From Daucus carota subsp. sativus (Eukaryota; Streptophyta; Magnoliopsida; Apiales; Apiaceae), in assembly GCF_001625215.2 (NCBI RefSeq), contig NC_030387.2:35983606-36047605 (forward strand): 64,000 bases of DNA. Direction: 5' to 3'. The notes below the pieces were generated by a model. It saw nothing but the letters and a program-made list of their open reading frames with translations, was not told the DNA's origin and made no database searches. Of the stretch, positions 13,010-24,573 are shown piece after piece. The position numbers and the translations under genes were made by a program. Within the stretch, counting starts at the first letter, position 1. Every line of letters starts with the position of its first letter.

Positions 13010-13968
13010 TTCTGGGTTTGTGCTCTTTAGTTCCAGATATCTTTATATCTACAAGACTACAGATGCTTAAATAAAAGAATACAGTAATATTTATGGGCTT
13101 CTGCAATCTTATGCTATAGCAGGTGGATTGTTGAGGATGGGGCATCTGTCCTTTCGACATAACGTGGCATTAAAACAGCGCATCCACGTACAGTCGCATG
13201 CACGGATATTTCAGTAAAACATGTATGATACATTTTCAGAAAGAAAGCTGTAAAAGCTTCTGTCAATTTATTTTATCAACCTAATTTTAACATATAAAAT
13301 ATTGTTTCTTGGAGTTTTCAAGCACAAGTTCGGAGTCCTCCATATATCTCAAATTCTCAATCATATATTTCTTCTCGATCTAATTATTTATATCAAATCA
13401 TTAAATCATATTAGTTGTATGATATGGGCGGTGGAAGGGATGACGGTGAGTGAAAAGCTGTGTTCCAAATTCCCACCGGGCGGGCCAGGGCACAGGTCCA
13501 GGCCCAGGCCCATACGGCCATATGTAACATGCTGAAAATGCAAGTTCAGGAAATTTGATCAAGTGAACTTGAATCTGTTCCTGTCAAAAAAAAAGAACTC
13601 GAATTTGTTTAACAACTAACGAGCTAAAAGAAGTGGTGAATTAAAATTATTTCCGCTCCCAAGAAAATGTAGTGTTGAACATATTTTAATTTCTTACTAC
13701 TTACAAAAGCTCTAGTCATACAATAAATAAGTAAATAACTTGCCTCAAGCTGAGGAAGATCATTAGCAAAGGTTTAGAGCCGAGCATCCCTTGGGCATGG
13801 TAAGAGGCTTAAGAGTAAAGTCACATATACTAGTTAGGCTCAACTAAAATGACAATGCAAAATACATTGATTACATGCGGCCTGGATGATTATGGTGCCA
13901 AAGAATATGTTGTTGAATCTTTGTGCGTAGCTCATGTTCTTCACTGAAAAGGAAAATGCTATGAATAA
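13010..13968. other. Intergenic region between the small acidic gene and the first RLK
   Basis: No supported gene. The right part includes the RLK's probable 3' UTR. A G/C-rich patch near 13485-13515 has short repeats of the ccaggcccaggccc type. A poly(A) micro-insertion at 13565-13609 is listed separately. Confidence 0.5.
13565..13609. repeat. Micro-insertion CCTGTC-A9 with 15-bp flanking repeats
   Basis: GAACTTGAATCTGTT (13565-13579) and GAACTCGAATTTGTT (13595-13609) match at 13 of 15 positions and flank a 15-base insert, CCTGTC followed by nine A. Length and structure match the insert at 105-119 read on the other strand. I infer an old, very short retrotransposon-type insertion. Confidence 0.45.
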
Positions 13969-16516
13969 TCAAAAGTTGCTTTCCTCTAAATTTTCATCTA
14001 CAACTGCAGCCTCCTTTATCTCCTGTATCATTTTTATCACTTGCCTCATTGAGGGCCTCTGTTCGGGTGATGTTAAGCTACAAAAACCAGCTAACTCCAC
14101 AAGCATTTTCAGCTTGGTATCCTCTTCCTCTTCATTCCGCATTGCTGTCACCCAGTCCATGATATCATTAGGCCCGAGTGATAGGTGTTGAGAGGGAGGT
14201 TTACCGGTAAGCAGCTCTAGCAAGAGAATGCCAAATGCAAACACATCAGAGTTTGTGGTAGCATGATGGTTTGACTTGCGTATCTCTGGGGCTTTATAGC
14301 CCCTGTAATTTGAATCGTCTATGGAAGTAGAGTCCGCGAGTATGGACAGACAGTAATCCGTTAGACGTGCTTCAAAATCTGCGCCAAGTAGAATATTGGA
14401 GGATTTCAAGTTGCCATGGCTCAGCCTTGAGGCCTGGTGGATGTAGGCAAGTCCCAGAGCCACATCTTCTGCCAATTTTAAGCATGAAGTCCAGTGTAAT
14501 GGTTTTGCTCTAGCTGATCTTGAACCTATGAAAGATTTGTGGGAAACAGTCATCGTAAGAAATTGTACATTCATACTCTAGAATATCCTCAATTAAAAAG
14601 TTTATGCTAAACAGAAAGGACTAAATATGAGCTAAACCAATATCAGTATGTGCCTTGATCAAAACATATAAAAACTTCATTTTGCCTCTCAGGTTTCTAT
14701 TTCCGATTCTCGTTCACACCTATCATCCAAACGCCCTTACATGAAAGAGCGAAAGCAAAAATTGGAAAGCATTTATTACTTTTGCCCGATTACGGTACAT
14801 GATGGTACACCCAAAATTTAAAGCGATGCTATCATAAATCAAACAAGGTAAAAAAATACTTGGCTTCAAAATCACCTCCTATCAGATATTACAGTAGAAC
14901 CGGGCCACACAAAAACACACAAATCACACAACCTCAATTATTGTTAGTTTTCGAGAATCGGCAACGTCTACTTTCGTTGAAATCACATGCCTTTATTCAA
15001 CTTTTTTACATCTGATGGCCCATTTCGTAGCTCATTCATCATAGTTTTTGATTATTAAGTCAAAACAAAACCACCGTGGTGGGCAAAAGTGTTAAGTTAG
15101 CACACAACGAGCAAAACAGACGTCCCACTTTCTAATTTCGCACTGACGACTCACCGAAATGAAATATGTTTAACACAACTTACCGTAAATAAGATTGAAG
15201 AGACTGCCATTAGGTTGAAACTCGTAAACAATCAGCTTTTCTTGACTCGCCTGTGAGTAGCCTTTCACCGGGACTAAATTCGGGTGGCGTAGCAGCCCCA
15301 CAGTCTCCATGTGTCGTTCGAAGGCCTCGTTGCTTGTATTCGCAGTTTTTACAGCGTCGAGTCTCTTAACAGTCACTGTAATCTGATTATACATCACGGC
15401 CTTGTACGTGATTCCTATCGTGCCTCGCCCAAGCAACTCCGCTGAAGCTCCCATTAGCTGATCTAGATTGCAAAATGGCGGCTCGTTGTTACAGAATATT
15501 AAATTTCCGCTCTTTCTACGTCGATTCTGTAATTCACTGCTCGAAGTCGGCATTACAATTGAGCTTTCATTAACATTCGCATCCTGAGCCTCGGCACTGA
15601 AATTTGCTATTTTAGCTTCACTCTGTTCAATTCGCTGGCGTCTTCGATTTTTAAAGCACGCAATTATGCATAAAAATGCCGCAACTAGAACTAAAGCTCC
15701 GATCACAAACGCGAGGATCGCGCCAATATTATTCGTGTGCTTCTTGCCAGACAGAGGAGCCGAAACAATTACTTGTGAAGGCGGTGAATTGAACAATGTA
15801 GATGAATTTAATCGGCATGTTTTGTTTAAAATTTTACCGCAGAGGTCAGAATTGAACAAAAATGAAGAAATGTTGAACCGCGAGAGTGTCTGAGTGACAG
15901 GTACTTCTCCGGATAAATTATTACCCGAAACATTGAAGATAATGAGTAACGATAAATTAAGAGGCGGAAGAGTCCCGTTGAAGCGGTTGAAATCGAGACG
16001 AAGATATTTGAGCCTGTCTAATTTGTTAAGTTCTACCGGAATATGACCTGACAAGTTGTTATTCGCCAGGCCAAGAATGTGGACACGGTGAAGAGTGAGA
16101 ACAGAGAGTGGAAATGTTCCGGAAAACAAGTTATGATCAAGTAAAAGTGTTTTGAGGTTCACAAGCCCTGAAAGGTCTGGAATCGGGCCAGAAAGTGAGT
16201 TGTTTCGAAGACTAAGAACCCGGAGCTGGTCCAGATTAGTTAGAGTGTTGGGTGAGAAAATGCCGCGTAAGCTGAAGGACTGGAGAACGTAACGAACCAC
16301 ACGGCCTTGAGCACACTTGACGCCTTGCCAGTGGCAATGGTCGAAACGCTCGTTGATAATGTAGAGGAGCTTGTTGTTTTGGTCGGCTTTGGACTTGAAT
16401 GAGAGGATGGCGACAGCGTCGGAGGGGAGGATGAGGTTGAGTTGCGGTGGGGGAGGTGGCGGGACGGCGGAGGAGAGAGTGAGGATTAGGAGGAGGGGGA
16501 AGATATGGTGGTGCAT
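13969..16516 (-). CDS. LRR receptor-like kinase, atypical (pseudokinase type, At5g67200/At3g50230-like)
   Basis: Two exons: 16516-15184 and 14525-13969 (phase 1 junction inside a Gly codon), 629 residues. I chose the start at 16516 because the next 20 residues form a signal peptide ([16 protein letters not shown]); an in-frame Met 25 codons upstream would bury it. Then come a proline run, an N-terminal LRR cap with the pair CHWQGVKC, about five LRRs (residues 75-230), a membrane helix (about 262-286) and a kinase-like domain. The glycine loop is degenerate ([10 protein letters not shown]) and the beta-3 lysine is kept (TVKRL). The catalytic HRD is HGN and DFG is DYC, so phosphotransfer is unlikely. 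It probably acts as a membrane co-receptor or scaffold. A Mutator-like element lies 114 bp upstream of the start. Confidence 0.9.
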
Positions 16517-16620
16517 TGTGAGGGAATAAGGGGATGGGGAGAGATAGCTGGATGTTAAGTGGACTGTAGTACAAGACTTAACAGAAATCACGAGTCAGTG
16601 TCGAACGTTTTTGTTATTTT

Positions 16621-17407
16621 GTAGCACGCTAGGGCTGTTTAACGAACCGAGCTGTTCGCGAACAAGCTCGAGCTCGGCTCGTTAAGAGCTCGTTCGGCTC
16701 GGCTCGTTAAGTTAACGAGCTCGAGCTCGAACACAAAAAATTGTTCGTTAAGTAAACGAGCTCGAGCCGAGCTTTTAGTATGTTCGGCTCGAGCTCGACT
16801 CGAGCTCGGCTCGTTAAAGCTCGAAAAAATGTAATATTTTTGGGTTTTTTTTTATAATTTATATATGTTATTGAACTCAGAATTCAAAATATATATATAT
16901 ATATATATACACATATATATATATATATTAGTGATGTAACCAAAATTTCGGAAAATAATAATTTTATATGGTTTGCTATTTTAACAGTCAAGTAGAAGGT
17001 TAACTAGTACTGCTAACTAGTGTTTAATCCTAATTTAGTGTTTCAATATTTTAAAAAATATTTCTTACCGATCCAACCGTATGGATGTTAACATATATAC
17101 ATTTTAGTGATATAAACAAAGTTTCAAAAAAATTAAAATTATTTGGTTAGCTATTTTAAGAGTCAACTAGCGGTTTGTCTTCATTTTTTTTCTGGCTCGG
17201 CTCGACTCGACTCGACTCGGCTCGGCTTGTATTTGTTTGCGAACAAGCTCGTGTTCGGCTCGTTAGTTGACGAGCCGAGCTTGAACACAATTTTTGTTCG
17301 ATAAAAAAGCTCGGCTCGGCTCGACTCGTCAGAAAAAAAATTAAAGCTCGGCTCGGTTCGGTCAAAACTCGACTCGGCTCGGTTCGTGAACAGCCCTAGT
17401 AGCACCC
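16621..17407. mobile_element. GC-rich foldback element with 9-bp target duplication (Mutator-like)
   Basis: The element spans 16630-17398 (769 bp). It begins TAGGGCTGTT and ends AACAGCCCTA, a perfect 10-bp inverted terminal pair. The inverted repeat continues inward as tracts of interleaved CGAGC/GCTCG words (about 16650-16820 and 17190-17395). Flanks are gtagcacgc (16621-16629) and gtagcaccc (17399-17407), 8 of 9 identical, which points to a Mutator-like origin. The centre is AT-rich with an (AT)n microsatellite (about 16890-16930). There is no transposase. Ser-Arg-Ala-Glu frames inside it are by-products of the repeat. Confidence 0.8.
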
Positions 17408-17490
17408 ATAATGGCACTCGTATTCTTGTTAACCACAAAATGGACAAATTTTGTTGAAAAGAGTGGTAAAATTGTTTTACTTTCAATAGA

Positions 17491-17759
17491 TGAGAGCTAA
17501 GTTCAATGCTAGATGCTATATATTTATTGTTATTGCTATAATATAATATCAAAAAGTGTTTTTTGGTGCTAAAATAAAACTTGCACTCCAATGCTAAGTT
17601 CCATAACTAGTTTCAAATTTAACCAAGATGGATCCATCCTTGGTTTCAAATATAAAACCAAAGATGCATTTATGCATCCAAATATAGCACCCCTTTGGAG
17701 TTGAGTTTTTTTAATATAGCAATAGAACCAAGTATAACATTGCATTGAAGTTGCTCTGA
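17491..17759. mobile_element. Tourist/Harbinger-like MITE with TGA target duplication
   Basis: The element is 17494-17756 (263 bp). The left end reads GAGCTAAGTTCAATGC and the reverse complement of the right end GAGCAACTTCAATGCA. TGA flanks both sides. The interior contains a ttttttggtgctaaaata segment shared with the element at 35693-36038, so the two belong to one family. Three-base duplications fit PIF/Harbinger, though TWA is the usual target. Confidence 0.65.
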
Positions 17760-19118
17760 CAATATGCATAAGTTGCAATGTCATTTCTATCTCAGAAAAT
17801 TAGGGATGATATACAATTTAAATATTTTGTTCAAACTAGATTTAAAATTGTGTTCAGTTAATTTAAAAAATAATTAAACAATATAATATCTATTATTAGA
17901 ATTATTGTACTTAAATTTTATTTTAAAATATATGGTACTCTTTTAAATTTTAGAAACAATTTGCCATTTCTCTTTTATTTTTTCGCCGATGAGACCAAAT
18001 TTGGAGTTCGGAGGAATATATTCAAAGAGTATCAAATGTAAATTTATAATCCTTATATATTTAAAACAGTTGTTACTTGTCTTGTGTGATATATTTTTAA
18101 TTTATACAAAAACTAATATTCTCTTCGGTCAATTTTTGTTTATGGGGAATAAAATTGATAAGGTTAAAATATGAAATTTGGAGACAAATATTAAAGAAAT
18201 TATAAATTATGAATTTATTAGGATAATGTTTTACTCAGACAATTCTTGTAAGTTGAAGAAAAATTTTGCCTTACAAGAATGATATGACTCCAAATTTCTT
18301 AAAGTTTAATCAAAATTTAGTCCATTTCATTCGTATTAATATTATTTATGGAATCTCTCAATATCAATAATAAAATGTATAATTATATTTCTATTATAAT
18401 AACTTAAATGATTAATAATAGCATGAATAAAAGAACATAAATTTTGTAAATTTATGAAATTCCGATTGTGGTATAATATGAAGTTTCGTCAGAAAAAAAA
18501 AATGAAAATTCACTGAAAGAGGGGAAAAGGAAATAGAAAAGATAAGCGTATATAAATATAGGCTTCGATGAAAATAATTAAAGTTAATATGCTATTATAA
18601 TTAATTTTAAAACTTGTTTGAATATTCTCATCGAATCTGATTCATAATTAAAAATAGAAGGAAAAAAGTAAGCGGTAGCCGGTAGGTGTACGAGAAAAAA
18701 ATAAACGAGGCACTTGTAAAATAAAATAAAATAAAATATGAGGCAATAATAAACAGGAAAAAAGAAAAGACCGTATCCTCTTCGCCGCCTAACTCTGAGT
18801 ATGTCCAAACGTTGACACTGCTCGGGTCGGGTCGATATACCCAATATCCACGGAACAGAAGCATCGTCGTGCACAAAATGGTGGTCTTTCACAATCATCA
18901 CCATCCTCTGCACCAACAAGAAACAGTAGCTGTACCTTTATTCTAAATTACACACATTTTATAATACCGTAAAAACAACACAAAGCTATTAATTTAAGCA
19001 ACGCACATCTATTCTCCATTCCTTCTTAAGCTTGAAGCAAACTCTTATTCTTTTTTAAATTTAAAATTACGCGTTAAAACAAGCAACTGCATTTAGATCT
19101 GAAGCTGAAACACACAGA
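17760..19118. promoter_or_regulatory. Upstream region of IRX14
   Basis: AT-rich and non-coding. A TATA-like gtatataaatata at about 18548-18560 is a possible core promoter, leaving a long leader before the start at 19119. Purine tracts and an AAAAT repeat (about 18718-18740) are present. No other motif is distinctive enough to name. Confidence 0.35.
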
Positions 19119-22100
19119 ATGAAGCTCTCGGCGTTGCAGCTAAGCAACCTCAACCGCCGGAGCAACAGCTTCCGATCGCCGTTAGATTCCGGCGACGTCT
19201 CCGGCAAATCTCCGGCTGCGCTTTTCTGGTTAGCATTTCACGTTTTATGCTGCTTAATTAGCTTAGTTCTCGGCTTCAGATTCTCTCGTCTTATATTCTT
19301 CCTGTTATTCACGACTACTACTACTACTACAACTATATATACTACGACGCCGTTTCGTAGAGCTGCTAGTATAGTTACGGCTGGTGGTAGAGCGCTTCCG
19401 TTTTCGAAACCGGTAGTGAATTATGAATCTGCGGTGAATACGACGACGGTGAAGGCTAGTGGCGTTGTTGTTGGACGCCACGGGATTTTGATACGGCCGT
19501 GGCCGCATCCGAATCCTGATGAGGTGGTTAAGGCTCATAAGATGATTGAGAGAGTTCAGATGGAGCAGAGAGCTCAGTACGGTGTTAAAAACCCTAGGTC
19601 TTTGATTGTGATTACGCCGACTTATGTTAGGACGTTTCAGGCTTTGCATCTTACTGGATTGATGCACTCGCTTATGAATGTTCCGTATGATCTGACGTGG
19701 ATTGTTGTTGAAGCTGGCGGAATTAGTAATGAGACAGCTTCGTTGATTGCAAAGTCGGGGAGGAAGACTGTGCACATTGGATTTGATGAGAAGATGAAGC
19801 TTTCGTGGGAGGATCGTCATCAGATGGAAGCTAGGATGCGGCTTCGTGGATTGAGGTATATATAATTTAATTTAGGTTTATAATTGCAATCAATGATCAT
19901 TGTTGAAGTCTATGTACTTTTTTTTAATGTGTAAGATGATTTTGTGGTGGTGTAGGGTTGTTAGAGATGAGAAATTGGATGGAATTGTGATGTTTGCGGA
20001 TGATAGTAATATGCATAGTATGGAGCTTTTTGATGAGATCCAAACAGTGAAGGGGATCGGAGCTATATCTATTGGTATTCTGGCTCATGGGAGTAATTCT
20101 GATGAAGAACTTGATATAGTTCAGAAGACAGTGGGTGGTAACAAATCAAGTTTGCCAATTCAGGGTCCAGCATGTAATAGTTCGGAACACTTAGCTGGTT
20201 GGCATACTTTTGATTCACTGCCATATGCCACGAAGAGTGCTAAGTATATTGGTGATAAGGCAGTTGTGCTTCCTAGGAAGATGGAATGGGCTGGGTTTGT
20301 ACTGAATTCCAGGTTGCTATGGGAAGAAGCAGAGGATAAGCCGGATTGGGCTAAGGATTTCCACAATATTGTTACCAGTGAAGCTGATGTTGAGAGTCCG
20401 CTGTCTATATTGAAAGATTCTTCGGTAGTGGAGCCTCTTGGCAATTGTGGCCGGAAAGTTATGATGTGGTGGCTTCGTGTGGAAGCTCGTGCTGACAGCA
20501 AATTTCCACCCGGGTTAGTCCTTTACACTCACTTTTGTTGTCTTACGTCTCCTTTTGAAAATTGATCCTGACAATTATTTCGTTTCAAGTATATTCGAGT
20601 CTGTACTGAGAGTGTTTATCATGTGTCTTCTGGCATGAGGCCTGATATCAAGTGGCGTATATAGCCTTTTAAAAGTACAGCTAGGTTATCAGAGCATATT
20701 ATACAATTTGTCACTAGGTTTGCTAACACAATTGAAAGCATCTCCCACAATTGGAATTAGTTATGAAGACTAGCCATAATTTTAGATACAGGCTAAAAAG
20801 AATACTCCTCATATGGATGACTCGGAGCTGTTAGCTGTCCTAAAATACAAGTATTCATAAATAGCGATTCACTTGCTGCGCCTACTGAAATACTTACATT
20901 GAGTTCATAACTTATACCATGGAAATCACAGCAGCACAAAATTAGCGATTCATTTGCAGCCTCTAAATTCAGAAAATGTTTACTGCTCATGGTACAGTAT
21001 TGTGTATCTGCTGTCTTGCTTGGCATAATGGGAGGCAAGGAGGCCCTAAAGGCCATGCCAGTACTAAAATATAATAAAGTAATGATTACCTAAATATAGG
21101 GAATCGAAAAGTTGTTTTGCTCCAATGGTGTTACCGATATTCGTTACCTATAATTTAAAAAAATAACATATAATAAATATTTTAGGTAATATGGGTAAGG
21201 GGTGAGAGGGTTGGAGTAGATGTATGTTGTAAACAGGGAAACAATGATGTGTTGTCATTCTAGGGATTTGCTTTTCCATCCCTAAATATAGGTAACCATT
21301 TTCTCTCACCTAAATTTTTTTGGCAAGGAGAGTCATGGTTGGAGTTGTTTTAGTTTGGAGTTAAATCCCTATTTTTTGTCCACGTGGCAAGATTATTGGC
21401 AAGGACTTGTGAGCAGCATCTACAACCATCATCTCTCCTTGCTTATAATTTTGCCGCATATACATTTATAGGTAAGCATGCAAAAAAAAAAAACCAACTC
21501 CAACACTCCTTACCTAAAAAATTTAGGTGGGAGAAAATGGTTCCCTACATTTGAGTAACCAAGTTTGCTTCCCTATAATGCCAAATCATCTTTGCTTCCC
21601 TATGATTCAACATATATCTACTCCAACCCTTCCACTCCTTGCCTTATTTTTTAAATTATAGGGAACAATTGTAGGGAATACCATAGAGTGAAACAACTTT
21701 TTAGTTCCCTATATTTAAGGTAGTCATTATTTTATTATATTTTGGGGAACAATAGGATCCACCCTTGGAGATGCTCAGATGAGCCATTCGATTAGGGATT
21801 TTTTTAAGATTCTGTAGCGTCAAATTTTTTTTAAATTTCTTTTTCAACTTCTCTTGACAAAAGTCTTTATGTAACGCCAAAATCAAGTAAACCCAAAACT
21901 CGAGTCAGCACGCTACTGCAAACACAACTAACCCTCAAAAAGTCGAGCGTAGTATTATAATAACGTTACATAAGATTAAACTAAAACAAAAGTCACTACA
22001 AAATAACGAGTCTTCAGCTCTCTGTGGTTACATTAACCACACATTTGGTTCATTCATATGAGGGTCCACAAAATCCTGAATACGTGGAATATTATTTTAA

Positions 22101-23970
22101 AAGAAATACATCAACCTTGGGTAGAAGTGATGTATGGATTCAACATATTATTTAGTGAGATTAAACAAAACAAATCACACTAGCGAGACCATATATATTA
22201 ATATTATTCAGAAGTTACTATTTTAAAATTTTAATATATTCACATGGTACATTAAAAAATAATTAGCCTGAACAATATTGAGTGTTTTGATTTGTAAGCT
22301 CCTACTTTCCATAGGAGTTCAACTAAAATAACTGAGTGCAAATATGGGTAACTCTACTAATTGACTATTTACTAATATTTATGTTCCGTAAATAAGCATC
22401 TATTTTGATCGTTAACCCTGATTTATTTAATCAATTATATAATGGATTCATTAACCAGTGTAGGGTAAACTCATTAAATAAAATGTAATACATCATTCGA
22501 GAATATAACACCTCATTTGATGTAACTGACCCAAGTATATAATCTAACATATTGCTCAAATTTTTAACATAATGGTCTAATTAGTAAAACTCTAACTTGC
22601 AGTTCTAACCCCATGTAGGCTCTAGATATTCTATCAACTACCTCATCAACTCATATATCTAGCTAGTTCACGCTACAAGAAGCAACCATTTTACAGTATA
22701 TTTTCTGTTGTCTGTTTGAGAGATTTTGTACAATGCGATATGATACCATGGTATATTATTTAGTCTCCACAAATAACTAGCATATCTGATTCTACTTGGT
22801 TCATGTTTAAAATTTTAAAATTTATTTGGGAGGTCAAGTTGTACGTGCATGCTCATCCACATAGTCTAATTATAGTCAATTTAATTACAAAAGTTAGTAA
22901 ACCCATCTTATAGATATATTTTATACAAACTAAAGGATATTTATGCCATGATAATTAACTTATGTCAACATAATTGTTACACTTTACTACAAAAGCAACA
23001 TGTAATTTAATATTTTACCCCTAAAAAGCTTTCTGCCATGATATGTATCAGGCCTCAACCTTGTGCTTCTAAAAATTGTGTGGCCTTGTTAATACTACTT
23101 TTAGCAGATCAACTCTCCGTTGCATCGCTAGCTAGATTTTTAGTAGTCCAGTATCATACTTGTGACCTAAGATTTTACCAAGATTGTCTAGGATTAGAAA
23201 AGAATGATGGTTAAGAAGAGCCTTCTATTGTAAAGGGGTAGCTAGTTTTGACTGCAGATTTGCGGATGATATGGATATAGATAGCATTCCCATGATCGAA
23301 TGGTAGCCGGTAACCATGGAGAAATAATAGATATCCACATTCCCTTTGGACAATGAAATAGTTTTCAAGTCTGTATCTTCTTTCTTAAAAAACTTTCTTT
23401 CTTTTGATGCAAATCACAAGTTGCCTTCCTGACTACAATAGTCTGGTTGCCATTTGACAAGAGGACTTTTAGCAATTGGACTTTTTTTATAATCACCGTG
23501 TTGTTTGTTTTCGCACCTTTATGGTCTAACATCGGTTAATTTGCATAGCTCCTCTATTTCTTTTTTTCTCCTTCCAAATTACTTTCGCTAATACTTATGG
23601 TGCAAAAATATATGGAAAAAAGTTATATAGGTGGTATCCAACTTAAAAATTGCGTTTAATTATTTGGCTGCCACTTGTGAATGCATTCTATCTGAGTATC
23701 AATCTTTTTCTGTCATTTAGGTGGATTATTGACCCCCCATTGGAAATCACTGTCCCAGCAAAACGTACACCATGGCCTGATGCCCCTCCAGAGTTGCTTA
23801 ATAATGAGAAATTAACCAACATTCAAGAGAGCACTGAGAAGCGTGCACCAAAAACACGAGCACCCAGATCAAAGCACAGTTCTAGGAAGAGAAAACATGA
23901 ATCAAGAAGTGTACATGAAGCACGAAGTGTGGATAGACATATTTCTGTAAGCAGCACCGTCAAGGAGTAG
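19119..23970 (+). CDS. IRX14: Xylan glycosyltransferase, GT43 family, IRX14/IRX14-L-like
   Basis: Golgi type II membrane protein of family GT43, required for elongating the beta-1,4-xylan backbone. Three exons, 19119-19855, 19956-20513 and 23721-23970, give 514 residues, close to the Arabidopsis protein. Seen: a conserved cytosolic N-terminus ending in RRSNSFRSPLDS, a membrane anchor at about residues 33-64, and a short stem with a Thr homopolymer (about 65-72). The GT43 domain carries VVVGRHGI.IRPWPHPNP, VITPTYVRTFQALHLTG and the Asp-rich FADDSNMHS. The domain closes with EARADSKFPPGWIIDPPLE across the second intron, followed by a basic Lys/Arg-rich tail typical of IRX14. The second intron is 3.2 kb and carries a foldback element. 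Neighbour order suggests orthology to IRX14-L (At5g67230). Confidence 0.95.
20734..21776. mobile_element. Large foldback element in IRX14 intron 2
   Basis: Two long inverted arms, about 21066-21351 and 21490-21747, pair over some 260 bp around a loop of about 140 bp. Shared words include aaatatagggaa, ttgttttgctcc (variant), gggttggagtagat, and accattttctcycacctaaa. Outside the right arm is CTTGGAGATGCTC (21764-21776), and a possible partner, AAGCATCTCCCAC, sits at about 20736. The outer left segment (20750-21065) does not match, so the element is either broken or nested. GAGCATCTCC termini link it to the element at 30445-30874. Confidence 0.65.
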
Positions 23971-24467
23971 AATAATTCTTATCACCATGTGTTTTCTAAG
24001 AATTGTATGTTGTGTGCATTTGGAAATGTGAGTAGCCACCACCTCGACAAATTCAGAAGTTTGCCCTTCCCGAGGCCAAGTAAATAGAAGACATCTCATA
24101 GGAGGTTTTGGAAGATCCTGCAATTTGGTTTTTATACGTTACCACAGCCTATATTGTTTTTGGTGAATATTGTTCAATACGTTGGGGTTAATTTTTCAGT
24201 CTGGTCATGTACAAGGGATATAAATGTCAAGCCAGGTCCAATTGTTTCCTTTGTTGTAGGTTACATTGATCCGGAGGTCCATTTTTCGTTAAAAAAACAT
24301 TATACTCAATAGAAATGAAAGGTCCGTTTATTCTTTAGATTACCTGAGAAACAGGACACATGCATTAATTAAAATTGATGGTTGAGACTTGAGAGTTGTG
24401 GCAGGCGTGTAGTAAAACTGTGGTGCTCAATCAACATAGCGTGATTATTGTCTCTTTGCCTCAAATC

Positions 24468-24573
24468 CAGGTGGTTTCTATTTACCACTATGCAGTCGTG
24501 AATACTGTCTAGACAACCAGTTCTTTCCAGGTAGTTTCTATTCACCACTCGGCAGTTGTGAATACTGCGCAGA
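24468..24573. repeat. Imperfect 47-bp tandem repeat
   Basis: Units at about 24468-24514 and 24527-24573 both follow the pattern ccaggtRgtttctattYaccact, then gcagtYgtgaatactg, then Yagac/cagat, and differ at several positions. A 12-base spacer separates them. No coding role is visible. Confidence 0.6.

Noticed and set aside
17156..17591. Minus-strand frames with Ser-Arg-Ala-Glu repeats
   Set aside because: They arise from the CGAGC/GCTCG repeats of the foldback element, and the same word gives similar peptides in several frames.
18470..18515. Possible micro-insertion ending gtcag-A10
   Set aside because: Flanks (atgaagtttc and atgaaaattc) are short and imperfect, so I left it out of the set.
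19305..19820. 171-codon minus-strand frame
   Set aside because: It is antisense to IRX14 exon 1 and its composition is explained by the opposite strand.
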